The notes: generated by a model from the letters alone, not told the origin. A DNA stretch of 64,000 bases from an uncultured bacterium (GCA_937889595.1 CALAOR010000090.1:86603-150602), one strand, 5' to 3'. Shown: positions 26,825 to 35,612, counted from the stretch's first letter. Translations and numbers: made by a program.

Positions 26825-27808
26825 TTGAACAGGATAAGCAGGAAAACACTGAAAAAATTGGTCGGTAAATTCAAAAATAAAAAAGTGCTTGTCGTAGGCG
26901 ACCTTATGATAGACGAATATATATGGGGAAAAGTGTCCAGAATATCTCCGGAAGCGCCCATACCGGTTGTGGAAGTGCAGAAGGAAGATTCCAAACCCGG
27001 AGGCGCCGCAAATGTCATCTTAAACTTGGTGTCCCTGGGCGCAAAAGTCTTTGCCGCGGGCGTGACGGGCAGGGATGACAACGCGAAAAGGCTTAATGCG
27101 TACCTGAAAAAAGTGAAAGTGAATACGTCGGCTGTTGTTGCGGATAAAACCAGGCCGACCACGGTTAAAACAAGGGTTATTGCCCATCACCAGCAGGTTG
27201 TACGCATTGACAAGGAACATAAAGCGGACATTTCGGCCGCCACGGCCCGGAATATTATCAGGAAAGTTTCAAAGATAATAAAAAAGATAGACGCAATAAT
27301 ATTTTCCGACTATGACAAAGGGCTGCTGACCGGCTGCCTTGTCGACGGCATCATGAATATGTCAAAAGGCATGATCGTCACGGTTGACCCGAAGCCCGGC
27401 AACGTGGGCATATTCAGGGATGTGACGCTCATATCGCCGAATAAAAAAGAAGCGTCGGAAGCGGCGGGCATACAGATCACAAACGAAGAGGACGTCTTAA
27501 GCGCGTCAAAAATACTAAAAGACATTACAAATTCACAGGCCATACTGATTACCCGCGGGGAGGAAGGCATGTCCTTATATGAGGACGGCCGCATCCGTTC
27601 GGTGCCGACAGTGGCCAGAGAAGTGTTTGACGTGACCGGCGCGGGCGATACCGTTATCTCCGTGGTTACGCTTGCGCTCGCCTCGGGCTCGACATTTGAC
27701 GAGGCGGCAGTGCTTTCAAACATAGCCGCCGGCGTAGTGGTGGCTGAAGTCGGGGTAGTGACGCTTAATCCAAAGGAACTGGAAGCGGCGGTCGATGAAA
27801 GGCACTGA
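26825..27808 (+). CDS. hldA: Heptose 7-phosphate kinase, HldE domain I (copy 2)
   Basis: A 327-residue PfkB kinase that matches classic HldE domain I more closely than copy 1: VLVVGDLMIDEYIWGKVSRI, GGAANVILNLVSLGAKV, HHQQVVRIDKE, DYDKGLL, VDPKPGN and the catalytic Asp in DVTGAGDTVIS. TTG at 26825 with GGGGGA seven bases before it is chosen; another TTG at 26792 lies in gmhA. It gives heptose 1,7-bisphosphate. It overlaps its nucleotidyltransferase by 14 bp, as in copy 1. Confidence 0.88.
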   Translation: MNRISRKTLKKLVGKFKNKKVLVVGDLMIDEYIWGKVSRISPEAPIPVVEVQKEDSKPGGAANVILNLVSLGAKVFAAGVTGRDDNAKRLNAYLKKVKVNTSAVVADKTRPTTVKTRVIAHHQQVVRIDKEHKADISAATARNIIRKVSKIIKKIDAIIFSDYDKGLLTGCLVDGIMNMSKGMIVTVDPKPGNVGIFRDVTLISPNKKEASEAAGIQITNEEDVLSASKILKDITNSQAILITRGEEGMSLYEDGRIRSVPTVAREVFDVTGAGDTVISVVTLALASGSTFDEAAVLSNIAAGVVVAEVGVVTLNPKELEAAVDERH

Positions 27809-28283
27809 TAAAGTGATTCTTGACAGGAACAAACTGGCTGCAGCCGTCACTAAACTAAAAAAGCAGGGTAAAAAAATAGTGTTCACAAACGGCTGTTATG
27901 ACCTTCTTCACGGCGGGCATATAAGGTTCTTAATTGCCGCAAAGAAGATGGGCGATGTTTTAGTGCTTGCTTTGAACAGCGACGCTTCGGTTAAAAGGAT
28001 TAAGGGCCCAAAGCGGCCCGTGACCCCGCAGGATGAAAGGGCGGAAGTCATGTCAGCCCTGGAATGTGTGGATATAGTGACTGTTTTTGATGAAAACGAC
28101 CCGTATAATATAATAAAGGACATAGTACCGGATGTGCTGGTTAAAGGCGGGGACTGGGGACTGGATAGGATAATTGGCGCGGATATTGTAAAAGCTGCGG
28201 GCGGAAAAGTAAAAAACGTCCCATATGTCAAGGGTAAGTCGACTACGAATATAATCGAGAAGGTTTTGAAGTACTATAAATAA
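27795..28283 (+). CDS. hldC: Heptose 1-phosphate nucleotidyltransferase, HldE domain II (copy 2)
   Basis: A 162-residue nucleotidyltransferase with FTNGCYDLLHGGHIRFL (H-x-G-H) and LALNSDASVKRIKGPKRPV. The C-terminal part follows HldE: DVLVKGGDWGLDRIIGAD, and the closing KGKSTTNIIEKVL. It therefore probably uses ATP to make ADP-heptose. Encoded apart from the kinase, unlike the fused HldE of E. coli. Downstream lies heptamer array B. Confidence 0.88.
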   Translation: MKGTDKVILDRNKLAAAVTKLKKQGKKIVFTNGCYDLLHGGHIRFLIAAKKMGDVLVLALNSDASVKRIKGPKRPVTPQDERAEVMSALECVDIVTVFDENDPYNIIKDIVPDVLVKGGDWGLDRIIGADIVKAAGGKVKNVPYVKGKSTTNIIEKVLKYYK

Positions 28284-28284
28284 T

Positions 28285-28410
28285 TTGTTCTCTGTTCTTT
28301 GTTCTCTGTTCTCTGTTCTAAGTTCTGTGTTCTATAACAAAGAACAGAGAACAAAGAACAAAGAACAAAGAACAGAGAACAGAGAACAGAGAACAAAGAA
28401 CAAAGAACAC
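28285..28410. repeat. Heptamer array B: GAACAGA/GAACAAA inverted arms
   Basis: Begins one base after the hldC stop: left arm GTTCTCT/GTTCTTT units, short hinge at about 28328, right arm GAACAGA/GAACAAA units to 28410, 14 bases before kdsB. The array occupies nearly the whole intergenic space, so any read-through message to kdsB carries it. Confidence 0.9.
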
Positions 28411-28423
28411 TCACGGAGAAACC

Positions 28424-29155
28424 ATGAACATAATCGGCGTAATCCCGGCCCGGTTGAAGTCGACCAGGTTCCCGGAAAAGATGCTTGCGAAAATAAAAGG
28501 CAGGACTTTGATAGAGATGGTATATGCCAATGCAAGGAAGGCAGGTTCCATAAAGCAGTTATACGTGGCAACCGACAATTTAAAGATAAAAAAAGTCATA
28601 GAGGCGGCAGGCGGCATGGCAATTATGACCCCTGCCTCATGCAAGTCCGGCACTGAACGCGTCAGGGAAGCCTTAAAATCGATACGCGCCAACATGAATG
28701 ATATAGTGGTCAATATACAGGGGGATGAGCCCCTCCTGGAGCCAAAGCTTATTGACAAGGCTGTGAAAGCCCTGATAACTGATAAGTCCTGTGATGCATC
28801 CACGCTGGCCGCGGTTATTACGGATGAAAAAGAGGTAAACAATACTTCCGTGGTCAAGGTGGTGATAGATTCTTTTTCAAACGCGATGTATTTTTCCAGG
28901 TCTGTAATACCCCATAACCGTGACGGGGTAAAGGCAAAACCGGGGGCATACTTAAAACATATAGGCCTGTACGCGTATAAAAAAAGCGTGCTTGACAGGT
29001 GGCTAAAGCTTGACAGCAGGTATGAAGGAATAGAAAAACTTGAACAGTTAAGGATGTTGGAGAACGGATGTAAAATGAAGGTTGTTGTTGTCAAAAGCAG
29101 GAGCATAGGGATCGACACAAAACAGGACTTTGCGAAACTGAAAAAATTGCTATAA
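28424..29155 (+). CDS. kdsB: 3-deoxy-manno-octulosonate cytidylyltransferase
   Basis: A 243-residue enzyme: IGVIPARLKSTRFPEKMLAKI at the N-terminus, YVATDN, NIQGDEPLLEP with metal-binding Asp, KHIGLYAYKKSVLDRWLKL and LEQLRMLENG near the end. It activates Kdo to CMP-Kdo for lipid A glycosylation. CTP is supplied by pyrG immediately downstream, and Kdo-8-P by kdsA two genes on. Confidence 0.95.
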   Translation: MNIIGVIPARLKSTRFPEKMLAKIKGRTLIEMVYANARKAGSIKQLYVATDNLKIKKVIEAAGGMAIMTPASCKSGTERVREALKSIRANMNDIVVNIQGDEPLLEPKLIDKAVKALITDKSCDASTLAAVITDEKEVNNTSVVKVVIDSFSNAMYFSRSVIPHNRDGVKAKPGAYLKHIGLYAYKKSVLDRWLKLDSRYEGIEKLEQLRMLENGCKMKVVVVKSRSIGIDTKQDFAKLKKLL

Positions 29156-29237
29156 AATACAAACGGCTTTTAGAAAAGCGGGTTGAAAATTCGCTTTTCT
29201 AAAAATCCGCAAACCGCAATCATAAAAGAGGTGAACT

Positions 29238-30866
29238 ATGGCAGAGAAAAAGTACATTTTTGTAACCGGCGGTGTTGTTTCCTCGCTTGGCAAGGGTATT
29301 GCGGCATCATCGATCGGGGCGCTTTTGGAGGCCCGTGGAGTCAGGATTACCATGCAAAAATACGATCCTTATCTGAACGTGGATCCGGGCACCATGAGCC
29401 CGTTCCAGCACGGCGAAGTTTACGTGACCGAGGACGGAGCGGAGACGGACCTTGACCTGGGGCACTATGAAAGGTTCACTAACGCCGTCCTTACAAAAGA
29501 AAACAACGTCACAACCGGCAAAATCTACAGCACCATCATAGACAGGGAACGCCGCGGCGATTACCTCGGAAAAACAGTACAGGTCATCCCCCACGTGACA
29601 AACGAGATAAAAGACAGGCTCAAAGCCGTTACAAAAGGCAGGGATGTGGATGTTGCCATCATAGAGATAGGCGGCACGGTCGGGGACATCGAGAGCCTGC
29701 CATTCCTTGAGGCGATCAGGCAGATGCAGAAGGATCTGGGCCGCGATAATGTCCTTTATGTCCATCTGACGCTCATTCCTTACATAAAAGCCGCAGGCGA
29801 GATCAAGACAAAACCGACCCAGCATTCTGTAGCCACCCTGCGTTCCATCGGTATCCAGCCGGACGTGCTTTTATGCAGGACCGAGATGAAGATATCAAAG
29901 TCCGAGAGGGACAAAATAGCGCTTTTTTGCAACGTTGACGACAATGCTGTTATCCAGGCTTTGGACGTGCCCAGCATATATGAAGTGCCAAGGATGTTCC
30001 ATCACCAGGGCCTGGATGATCTGATTGTCGATAAACTTAAATTAAAGGCCAAAAAGATCAATTTAAAAACATGGGATTCCATCGTAAGGAAAATAAAATT
30101 CCCGTCAGATGAGGTTACGATAGCCGTGGTCGGAAAATATGTGGAAGTACAGGACGCGTATAAATCCATAAAAGAGGCGATACTTCACGGCGGCATAGGC
30201 AACAACGCAAAAGTTAACATAAAGTGGGTGGATTCGGAAAAAGATATAGAACCATTGATAAAAAAGAACCAGGTCGGGAAAATATTAGGCGGAGTAAGCG
30301 GGGTGCTTGTTCCGGGAGGGTTCGGAACCCGGGGTATTGAAGGCAAGATAGCTTCCATTAAGTATGCCAGGGAAAAGAAAATACCGTTCTTCGGGATATG
30401 CCTTGGCATGCAGGTTTCTGTCATAGAGTTCGCGCGGGACGTGCTGGGCATGAAAGGCGCCAATTCAACGGAATTTGACGAAAAAACCCGGTATCCCGTG
30501 ATATCAAAACTTGAAGAACAAAAACATATAGAGTATATGGGCGCTTCAATGAGGCTGGGCGCGTATCCGTGCAAGGTAAAACCGGCCACAAAATCACACT
30601 CTGCGTACAGGGAAAAGTTCATATTTGAGCGGCACAGACACAGGTATGAGTTCAACAGCCTATATAGGGACAAGTTTGAGGATAAGGGGTTCATGATCAC
30701 CGGAACATCACCGGACGGATTTCTCGTGGAAATGATCGAGTACACAAAGCATCCGTGGTTCATAGCTGTACAGTTCCACCCGGAATTCAAGTCAAAAGCC
30801 AGCTCGCCGCACCCGCTTTTCAGGGATTTTATAAAGGCGTCGCTGAAAAAAAAGAAGGGCAAATAA
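29238..30866 (+). CDS. pyrG: CTP synthase
   Basis: A 542-residue enzyme with both halves: the N-terminal synthase ([20 protein letters not shown], the P-loop) and the C-terminal class I glutamine amidotransferase ([36 protein letters not shown] with the nucleophile Cys, and QFHPEFKS). It converts UTP to CTP with glutamine. The C-terminus ends in a lysine-rich tail (KKKKGK). Kds-pyrG linkage is common because Kdo activation uses CTP. Confidence 0.97.
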   Translation: MAEKKYIFVTGGVVSSLGKGIAASSIGALLEARGVRITMQKYDPYLNVDPGTMSPFQHGEVYVTEDGAETDLDLGHYERFTNAVLTKENNVTTGKIYSTIIDRERRGDYLGKTVQVIPHVTNEIKDRLKAVTKGRDVDVAIIEIGGTVGDIESLPFLEAIRQMQKDLGRDNVLYVHLTLIPYIKAAGEIKTKPTQHSVATLRSIGIQPDVLLCRTEMKISKSERDKIALFCNVDDNAVIQALDVPSIYEVPRMFHHQGLDDLIVDKLKLKAKKINLKTWDSIVRKIKFPSDEVTIAVVGKYVEVQDAYKSIKEAILHGGIGNNAKVNIKWVDSEKDIEPLIKKNQVGKILGGVSGVLVPGGFGTRGIEGKIASIKYAREKKIPFFGICLGMQVSVIEFARDVLGMKGANSTEFDEKTRYPVISKLEEQKHIEYMGASMRLGAYPCKVKPATKSHSAYREKFIFERHRHRYEFNSLYRDKFEDKGFMITGTSPDGFLVEMIEYTKHPWFIAVQFHPEFKSKASSPHPLFRDFIKASLKKKKGK

Positions 30867-31097
30867 ATGGAACCGGATAAACCCGATAGGGATATGCAGG
30901 AAGACCTTTTAAAGTTTGCGAAGGCAAAGTTCCTGTCCTCGCAGGAAAAATACAATGCAATGCAGACCCTGGCAAAGAAATACAATATGCCGCTTGAGCA
31001 GATGATAAAGAAAATAATCACGGAATGGATGACGGAGGCCAAGAGTGAAAAATTCAAGAACGCGGGGAAAAATGCGCCCTTTAAAAAGGTACTCTGA
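30867..31097 (+). CDS. Small charged protein between pyrG and kdsA, unknown
   Basis: A 76-residue protein starting at the base after the pyrG stop. It is mainly helical and charged (LLKFAKAKFLSSQEKYNAMQ, TLAKKYNMPLEQMIKKIITE) and ends in a basic tail. Its last 53 bp overlap the kdsA start. I do not recognise a family. Tight coupling to pyrG and kdsA suggests it is translated with them. Confidence 0.55.
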   Translation: MEPDKPDRDMQEDLLKFAKAKFLSSQEKYNAMQTLAKKYNMPLEQMIKKIITEWMTEAKSEKFKNAGKNAPFKKVL

Positions 31098-31884
31098 GAT
31101 AACAGGACAAGGGCTTTTTCTGATCGCGGGCCCCTGTGTCATAGAGAATGAAAAGATGGCTTTTGCCGTGGCTGCAAAGCTTAAGGAAATAACGGGGCGG
31201 CTCGGCATTCCTTTTGTTTTTAAAGCGTCATATGACAAAGCCAATCGGAGTTCGATCGGGAGTTTCCGCGGCCCGGGGATTAAAAAAGGCCTGGCTCTGA
31301 TGTCAAATATAAGAAAAACCCTTAATGTCCCGGTATTAACGGATGTGCATGAAACCAAGGATGTAATAGAAACGGCGAAAGTCGTTGATATCCTGCAGAT
31401 ACCGGCATTTTTATGCAGACAGACGGACCTGGTGGTTGCAGCCGCAAAAACCGGAAAAATAGTGAACATCAAAAAAGGCCAGTTTCTATCCCCGTTTGAA
31501 ATGGATAATATAATAAAAAAAGCGGTTTCAACCGGAAATAAGGAAATTATGCTGACTGAACGGGGTTTCTCGTTTGGATATAATAATCTGGTTGTCGACC
31601 TGAAATCCATAGCCTACATGAAGAACACAGGTTATCCGGTTGTTATCGATGCCACGCATGCCGTGCAAAGACCCGGAGGAGCCGGCGACCGCAGCGGCGG
31701 GGACAGGGAATACATAGAGACAATAGCAAGGGGCGCGGTGGCAGCGGGCGCGTCAGGTGTTTTCATGGAAGTCCATCCCAACCCGGCAAAGGCAATGTCA
31801 GACAGGGATTCACAGTACGCGTTGGATAAGGTGGAACCGGTATTGAGGAAGTTAAAAGAGATTTATGATCTGGTGAACGGATAA
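31045..31884 (+). CDS. kdsA: 3-deoxy-8-phosphooctulonate synthase
   Basis: A 279-residue TIM-barrel enzyme that joins PEP and arabinose-5-P. Marks: LIAGPCVIEN, FKASYDKANRSS, GIKKGLALM, DVLQIPAFLCRQTDLV-like segment, TERGFSFGYNNLVVD, DATHAVQRPGG and MEVHPNP. GTG at 31045 is chosen because GGAGG lies at 31034-31038; an ATG at 31072 has no such site. Both begin inside the preceding small gene. Cys in the loop FLCRQ suits a metal-type KdsA, though the N-x-S at the metal site (SYDKANRS) is more like the metal-independent form. Confidence 0.94.
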   Translation: MKNSRTRGKMRPLKRYSEITGQGLFLIAGPCVIENEKMAFAVAAKLKEITGRLGIPFVFKASYDKANRSSIGSFRGPGIKKGLALMSNIRKTLNVPVLTDVHETKDVIETAKVVDILQIPAFLCRQTDLVVAAAKTGKIVNIKKGQFLSPFEMDNIIKKAVSTGNKEIMLTERGFSFGYNNLVVDLKSIAYMKNTGYPVVIDATHAVQRPGGAGDRSGGDREYIETIARGAVAAGASGVFMEVHPNPAKAMSDRDSQYALDKVEPVLRKLKEIYDLVNG

Positions 31885-31903
31885 AATAAAATACCAAGGT
31901 TTT

Positions 31904-31937
31904 CGTAGAGAGGCTGCTTGCTGCCTCTCTGACGCGG
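31904..31937. repeat. REP palindrome, GGCTGCTTGCTGCC core
   Basis: CGTAGAGAGGCTGCTTGCTG then CCTCTCTGACGCGG. The stem GAGAGGCTGC/GCTGCCTCTC is nearly perfect. Flanks CGTAG and GACGC are kept in other copies (33347, 61041). Confidence 0.8.
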
Positions 31938-31963
31938 GGTTTTAAACCGAGGGGTGTTTGAAA

Positions 31964-32548
31964 TTGAAAAAAATAATAGCAGTGCTTTTATTGTTGGTTA
32001 TATGTTCGTGCAATAGTAATAAACCAGAAAATACAATTCTACGAACGTCCGGACTAAAATTAACCAAATTTTTGGAATATTTAAATAAAGCGTATACAAA
32101 CACCCCTGTTGGATATGCCGAAGAGAATGCATTTAAAGATACTATTCAAATAAAAAGAACCGTCAATTCTTTTAAAGGTAAAGAATATCAATTGAAAAGC
32201 GGAAAAAAATATTACAAGCATTTATCACTGGTTTATGTTGTATATGATTCAGCCGATAAGTGTGATGCCGAAATTAGGGGGTTTTGTAAAAACAGGATGG
32301 ATTATTGGGACATAGACAGTTTGTTAAAAGGAAAGGAGATAGAACAAGGAAAATCGGTGCCGTTAATAATCGTGGTAAATAAACAGGAAATTGTATATAT
32401 GGATACGTATTGCGAAAACACTCCGAAAGATTGGACTGATATAAAGAAACAATTTGTTGAATGTTTTTTAGATAAAAATACCGGGCAATCTTATTTTATA
32501 GAAGCGGAATGCGCCGGTTCCGTTAAGCTGATTAAATCTAGAAATTGA
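31964..32548 (+). CDS. Small lipoprotein, unknown, AT-rich
   Basis: A 194-residue lipoprotein: signal peptide with lipobox LVICSCNSN. TTG at 31964 is favoured because GAGGGG at 31949 lies at the right distance; TTG at 31958 is too close. The mature part has SGLKLTKFLEYLNKAYTNT, ten or so lysines around YQLKSGKKYYKHLS, and two late Cys (DTYCENTPKDW, AECAGS). The base composition is visibly more AT-rich than the LPS genes. It stands between two REP palindromes next to the RAYT, which suggests recent gain. No family recognised. Confidence 0.55.
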   Translation: MKKIIAVLLLLVICSCNSNKPENTILRTSGLKLTKFLEYLNKAYTNTPVGYAEENAFKDTIQIKRTVNSFKGKEYQLKSGKKYYKHLSLVYVVYDSADKCDAEIRGFCKNRMDYWDIDSLLKGKEIEQGKSVPLIIVVNKQEIVYMDTYCENTPKDWTDIKKQFVECFLDKNTGQSYFIEAECAGSVKLIKSRN

Positions 32549-32560
32549 GATTAAACGATA

Positions 32561-32594
32561 TAGAGACACTATTTGCTGTTTCTCTGACGCTGAT
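32561..32594. repeat. Degenerate REP palindrome
   Basis: TAGAGACACTATTTGCTGTT followed by TCTCTGACGC keeps the outer GAGA/TCTC and GACGC flank of the REP family, but the centre has decayed. Confidence 0.5.
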
Positions 32595-32681
32595 TTTAGA
32601 CCGTAGTTGGACTGAAGAACTTAACCATGAACGACAACAAACAGTTATTGTGAAAGACGGGAACCGTTTTATAAAGCCACT

Positions 32682-32765
32682 GTAGAGCGGCAGCAAGCAG
32701 CCGTTGAAACATGCAAAGGCCGTTTATTAAGGCCGTGGTGAGCGGCAGCAAGCAGCCGCTCTACG
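32682..32765. repeat. REP pair (BIME-like) upstream of RAYT
   Basis: Two inverted copies of GAGCGGCAGCAAGCAGCCG, separated by a spacer with AAAGGCCGTTTATTAAGGCC. The complete 84-bp unit is repeated almost exactly at 33421-33500 on the other side of the transposase gene. Confidence 0.85.
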
Positions 32766-32804
32766 GTGAGTGTAATAATTTAACACAAAAACTGAGGGGT
32801 TTTT

Positions 32805-33350
32805 ATGTCTTTATTTCAAAACAAATACCGTATCGAAACGGCACATCTAAAAGACTATGATTATTCGTCCGAAGGGGATTATTATGTCACAATATGTACA
32901 AATAATAAACAGAACATATTTGGCTTTGTCGAAGACAAAAGAATGGTTTTGAACCCGGCAGGCATAGCCACCGGAGAACATTGGCAACACCTGCCGGAAG
33001 ACTTTAAAAACATTACGCTTGGAGATTTTGTAATTATGCCCGACCACATGCACGGGATTATCAGGATAAACAAAAAAACAGTTAAAACCCTGCATAATAT
33101 GATCAGGGTGTTTAAATCAAAATCAGGAATACAGATTAACAGAATAAACGGGACACAAGGCTCAAAACCATGGCAGACTGGTTTTTATGATAGGGTTATA
33201 AGAGGGGAAATCGAATACTTCTTCGTGACAGAATACATTCTGAATAATCCTTTGGTTTATGAATTTGGAAAAGAAGGAAAAGAATGGTATGAGCTGTTTG
33301 AAGAAAGAAATAATCAGCAAAACAAACAAAACAACAACGAAACCGCGTAG
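32805..33350 (+). CDS. REP-associated tyrosine transposase (Y1/HUH, RAYT)
   Basis: A 181-residue single-domain Y1 transposase. The HUH pair is His81/His83 in MPDHMHGII, and the catalytic Tyr is probably Tyr128 in GFYDRVIRGE. The YILNNPLVYE block is typical of RAYTs (Y-I-x-N-N-P), as is the N-terminal YYVTICT segment. IS200/IS605 elements instead have different flanks and often tnpB. Here REP palindromes flank it and its TAG stop is inside one (CGTAGAGAGG), so it should recognise them. The C-terminal tail is Asn/Gln-rich. Confidence 0.88.
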   Translation: MSLFQNKYRIETAHLKDYDYSSEGDYYVTICTNNKQNIFGFVEDKRMVLNPAGIATGEHWQHLPEDFKNITLGDFVIMPDHMHGIIRINKKTVKTLHNMIRVFKSKSGIQINRINGTQGSKPWQTGFYDRVIRGEIEYFFVTEYILNNPLVYEFGKEGKEWYELFEERNNQQNKQNNNETA

Positions 33351-33381
33351 AGAGGCTGCTTGCTGCCTCTCTGACGCGGGT
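33347..33381. repeat. REP palindrome overlapping the RAYT stop codon
   Basis: CGTAGAGAGGCTGCTTGCTG then CCTCTCTGACGCGG. Its TAG (33348-33350) is the stop of the transposase. Nearly identical to the copy at 31904. Confidence 0.85.
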
Positions 33382-33420
33382 TTGTAACGCAGGATGTGAA
33401 ACTGTGGGATTAATGCAATG

Positions 33421-33500
33421 AAACGGCAGTAAGCAGCCGTTGAAACATGCAAAAGCCGTTTATTAAAGCCGTGGTGAGCGGCAGCAAGCAGCCGCTCTAC
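33421..33500. repeat. REP pair (BIME-like) downstream of RAYT
   Basis: AACGGCAGTAAGCAGCCG..., spacer with AAAAGCCGTTTATTAAAGCC, then GAGCGGCAGCAAGCAGCCG and CTCTAC. About 80 bp nearly identical to 32682-32765, giving direct repeats around the RAYT region. Confidence 0.85.
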
Positions 33501-33562
33501 AAAATCTTATATTTTATTGGGGTTTTGTGGCAAAACAACATTCAAAATCCTCCTTTTCCCTG

Positions 33563-33591
33563 TTGCCTTAAGCGGTTTTATCTGTTATATT
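33563..33591 (+). promoter_or_regulatory. Sigma-70 promoter of the RNase H / TldD operon
   Basis: TTGCCT (33563-33568), 17-bp spacer, TATATT (33586-33591). It lies between the REP pair and the RNase H gene, whose AAGGAG is at 33619. Confidence 0.55.
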
Positions 33592-33629
33592 CTAATGGAA
33601 CAAAAAACAACAAAAAACAAGGAGTTTTT

Positions 33630-34052
33630 ATGACTGAACATGAGAAATACACCGCTTTTATTGACGGTGCGTCCAGCGGCAATCCCGGGCATGCGGGCAT
33701 CGGCGTTGTCATTTATAAAGGAAAAGACCAGGTTCTGGTTGAATCCAAGTACATTGGCACGGCTACCAACAATGTGGCTGAATATACGGCTTTGACGCAC
33801 CTTCTGGATATGGCAAAGAAACACAAGATCAAGGAACTTCACGTTTTTTCCGACAGCGAGCTTATGGTAAAACAGCTGTCCGGTGAATACAAGGTGCGGG
33901 ATGAAAAACTCCAGGAGTTTGTAAAGACGGCTTTAACCTTTAAAAAGGACATCAGGTTCGAAGTAACCCATATACCGCGCGAAAAGAATAAGGAAGCCGA
34001 CAAGCTTTCCAAGGAAGGCTCAAAAAGGGGAGGCAATATAAGAAATGTATGA
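33630..34052 (+). CDS. RNase HI family protein
   Basis: A 140-residue RNase H. ATG at 33630 follows AAGGAG. The active site is seen as FIDGASSGNPGHAGIGVVIY (first Asp), NNVAEYTALTHLL (Glu), VFSDSELMVKQLSGEYKV (second Asp) and HIPREKNKEADKLSKEG (His and last Asp). The form is the compact bacterial/archaeal type (YpdQ-like) without the basic handle of E. coli RnhA. It would remove RNA from RNA-DNA hybrids. Overlaps the next small gene by 8 bp. Confidence 0.88.
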   Translation: MTEHEKYTAFIDGASSGNPGHAGIGVVIYKGKDQVLVESKYIGTATNNVAEYTALTHLLDMAKKHKIKELHVFSDSELMVKQLSGEYKVRDEKLQEFVKTALTFKKDIRFEVTHIPREKNKEADKLSKEGSKRGGNIRNV

Positions 34053-34227
34053 GTTTTTAGCCGGTTTATTTTTTATTGTACTGGGTATGGCCGTGTACGG
34101 CATGGCCAGGTTCGGCTTTAATATAATTTTTTTATACATCCTTTTATTTTCACTGGTTATCGTCATCTGGTCAATTGCCGTGATACGCGAGGATAGAAAG
34201 AAAAAAGATGACAGTTCAATACGGTAA
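34045..34227 (+). CDS. Small two-helix membrane protein, unknown
   Basis: Sixty residues with two hydrophobic helices (FLAGLFFIVLGMAVYGMA; IIFLYILLFSLVIVIWSIAV) and a charged tail REDRKKKDDSSIR. It overlaps both neighbours (RNase H stop and TldD start), which argues for real translation in the operon. No family recognised. Confidence 0.55.
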   Translation: MYEFLAGLFFIVLGMAVYGMARFGFNIIFLYILLFSLVIVIWSIAVIREDRKKKDDSSIR

Positions 34228-35566
34228 CATAGCCCGCAGGTTTGAAAACGCGGGTTTTCAAATATGGGACATCTTTGAGGAAACGTCCACATCCACAATA
34301 ATAACTTTTGAAGATAACCGGGTTGATAAGATCATGCCGGGTCTGGATTTCGGGGTGGGGCTCAGGGGCATAAGGGATTTTAAGACTGTGTACGGTTATA
34401 CCAATGACTTAAGCGTCTTGGATAAAACAGCGGAAACCATCTGCGGCGCTGCAGGAGCGGGCGAAGATATTGTTTTCAGCGAAATAAAGCCTTCGATAAT
34501 CCATGAAGTAAAAATACAGCCCGATTCCGTCTCCATGCAAAAGAAAATCGATCTTTTAAAAGGGATAAATGACTCGGTGAGGTCGAAAAGCGGCCTTATC
34601 AGGCAGGTGACAATAAATTATTCCGAGAAAAAACAGCAGGTTGCCGTCTATAATGATAAAAAAGAACTATCCCGCGAGGACCGGGTTTACACCAACTGCA
34701 CCATAATGGTCATCGCGGAGAAAAACGGCCGCATAGAAACAGGATACAGTGTCCTGGCCGCGCGCAGGGGTTTTGAGGTTTTTGAGCTTGAAGATGTATT
34801 TAAAAAAGCCGATGATGCGGCAAGCCTTGCTTTGCGACTGCTCGACGCGGATAAAAAAATAACCGGCCCCATGACCGCTGTAATATCGTCCAGCGCGGGC
34901 GGGACCATGATACACGAGGCTGTCGGGCATTCTCTGGAAGCAGACCTGGTGCAAAAAGGCCTGTCCCAGTATCAGGGAAAAAAAGGGAAAAAAGTGGCTT
35001 CCGGTATTATCACCGTCCTGGACGACGCGACGCTGCCGAACAGACGCGGGTCCCTGTCATTTGACGACGAAGGAACACTGTCGCAGCGCACTGTACTTAT
35101 CGAAAACGGAATATTAAAGAACTATATGTATGACAGGGAAACCGCGTTAAAGGATAAAACAGAATCGACCGGAAACGGCAGAAGAGAGTCATATAAATTC
35201 AGGCCCATACCAAGGATGAGGAACACCATGATAGCGCCGGGGACAGGCTTAAGCGCGGACTTGATAAAAGACACAAAAAGCGGCATATTTGTGGTGAAGA
35301 TGGGCGGCGGACAGGTAAATACCGTAACCGGAGAGTTTGTTTTTGAAGTCAAAGACGGATACATGATTGAAGACGGTAAAGTCACATATCCGGTACGGGG
35401 CGCGACCCTCATGGGTATTGGAGCGGATGTCTTAAATACCATAGACGCCGTGTGTACTGACCTGGGGTTTGACTCGGGAACCTGCGGCAAGGACGGCCAG
35501 GGAGCTCCGGTTTGCGACGCCCAGCCAACGCTGAGGATACCGACAATACTGGTGGGGAGCAAATAA
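34208..35566 (+). CDS. tldD: TldD-type metalloprotease
   Basis: A 452-residue TldD/PmbA family protein. The zinc motif is HEAVGH at residues 236-241, followed by SLEADLVQKG. Other conserved parts are GVGLRGI, LDDATLPNRRGSLSFDDEGTLSQRTVLIENGILKNYMYDR and the closing DLGFDSGTCGKDGQGAPV. In other bacteria TldD works with TldE/PmbA on peptide substrates and antitoxins. No TldE gene lies in the window. The start lies 20 bp inside the small membrane gene. Confidence 0.92.
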   Translation: MTVQYGNIARRFENAGFQIWDIFEETSTSTIITFEDNRVDKIMPGLDFGVGLRGIRDFKTVYGYTNDLSVLDKTAETICGAAGAGEDIVFSEIKPSIIHEVKIQPDSVSMQKKIDLLKGINDSVRSKSGLIRQVTINYSEKKQQVAVYNDKKELSREDRVYTNCTIMVIAEKNGRIETGYSVLAARRGFEVFELEDVFKKADDAASLALRLLDADKKITGPMTAVISSSAGGTMIHEAVGHSLEADLVQKGLSQYQGKKGKKVASGIITVLDDATLPNRRGSLSFDDEGTLSQRTVLIENGILKNYMYDRETALKDKTESTGNGRRESYKFRPIPRMRNTMIAPGTGLSADLIKDTKSGIFVVKMGGGQVNTVTGEFVFEVKDGYMIEDGKVTYPVRGATLMGIGADVLNTIDAVCTDLGFDSGTCGKDGQGAPVCDAQPTLRIPTILVGSK

Positions 35567-35612
35567 ATATCACGCTGATGCAATACTAAAAAATTATTTT
35601 TGGAGGTATAAG

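Noticed and set aside
25936..28410. CRISPR array in the repeated regions
   Set aside because: Units are 7 bp without spacers of constant length, and arms are inverted; no cas gene is near.
32805..33350. Complete IS200/IS605 insertion sequence
   Set aside because: No tnpB, no separate left/right ends of IS type; the protein pattern and REP flanks fit a domesticated RAYT better.
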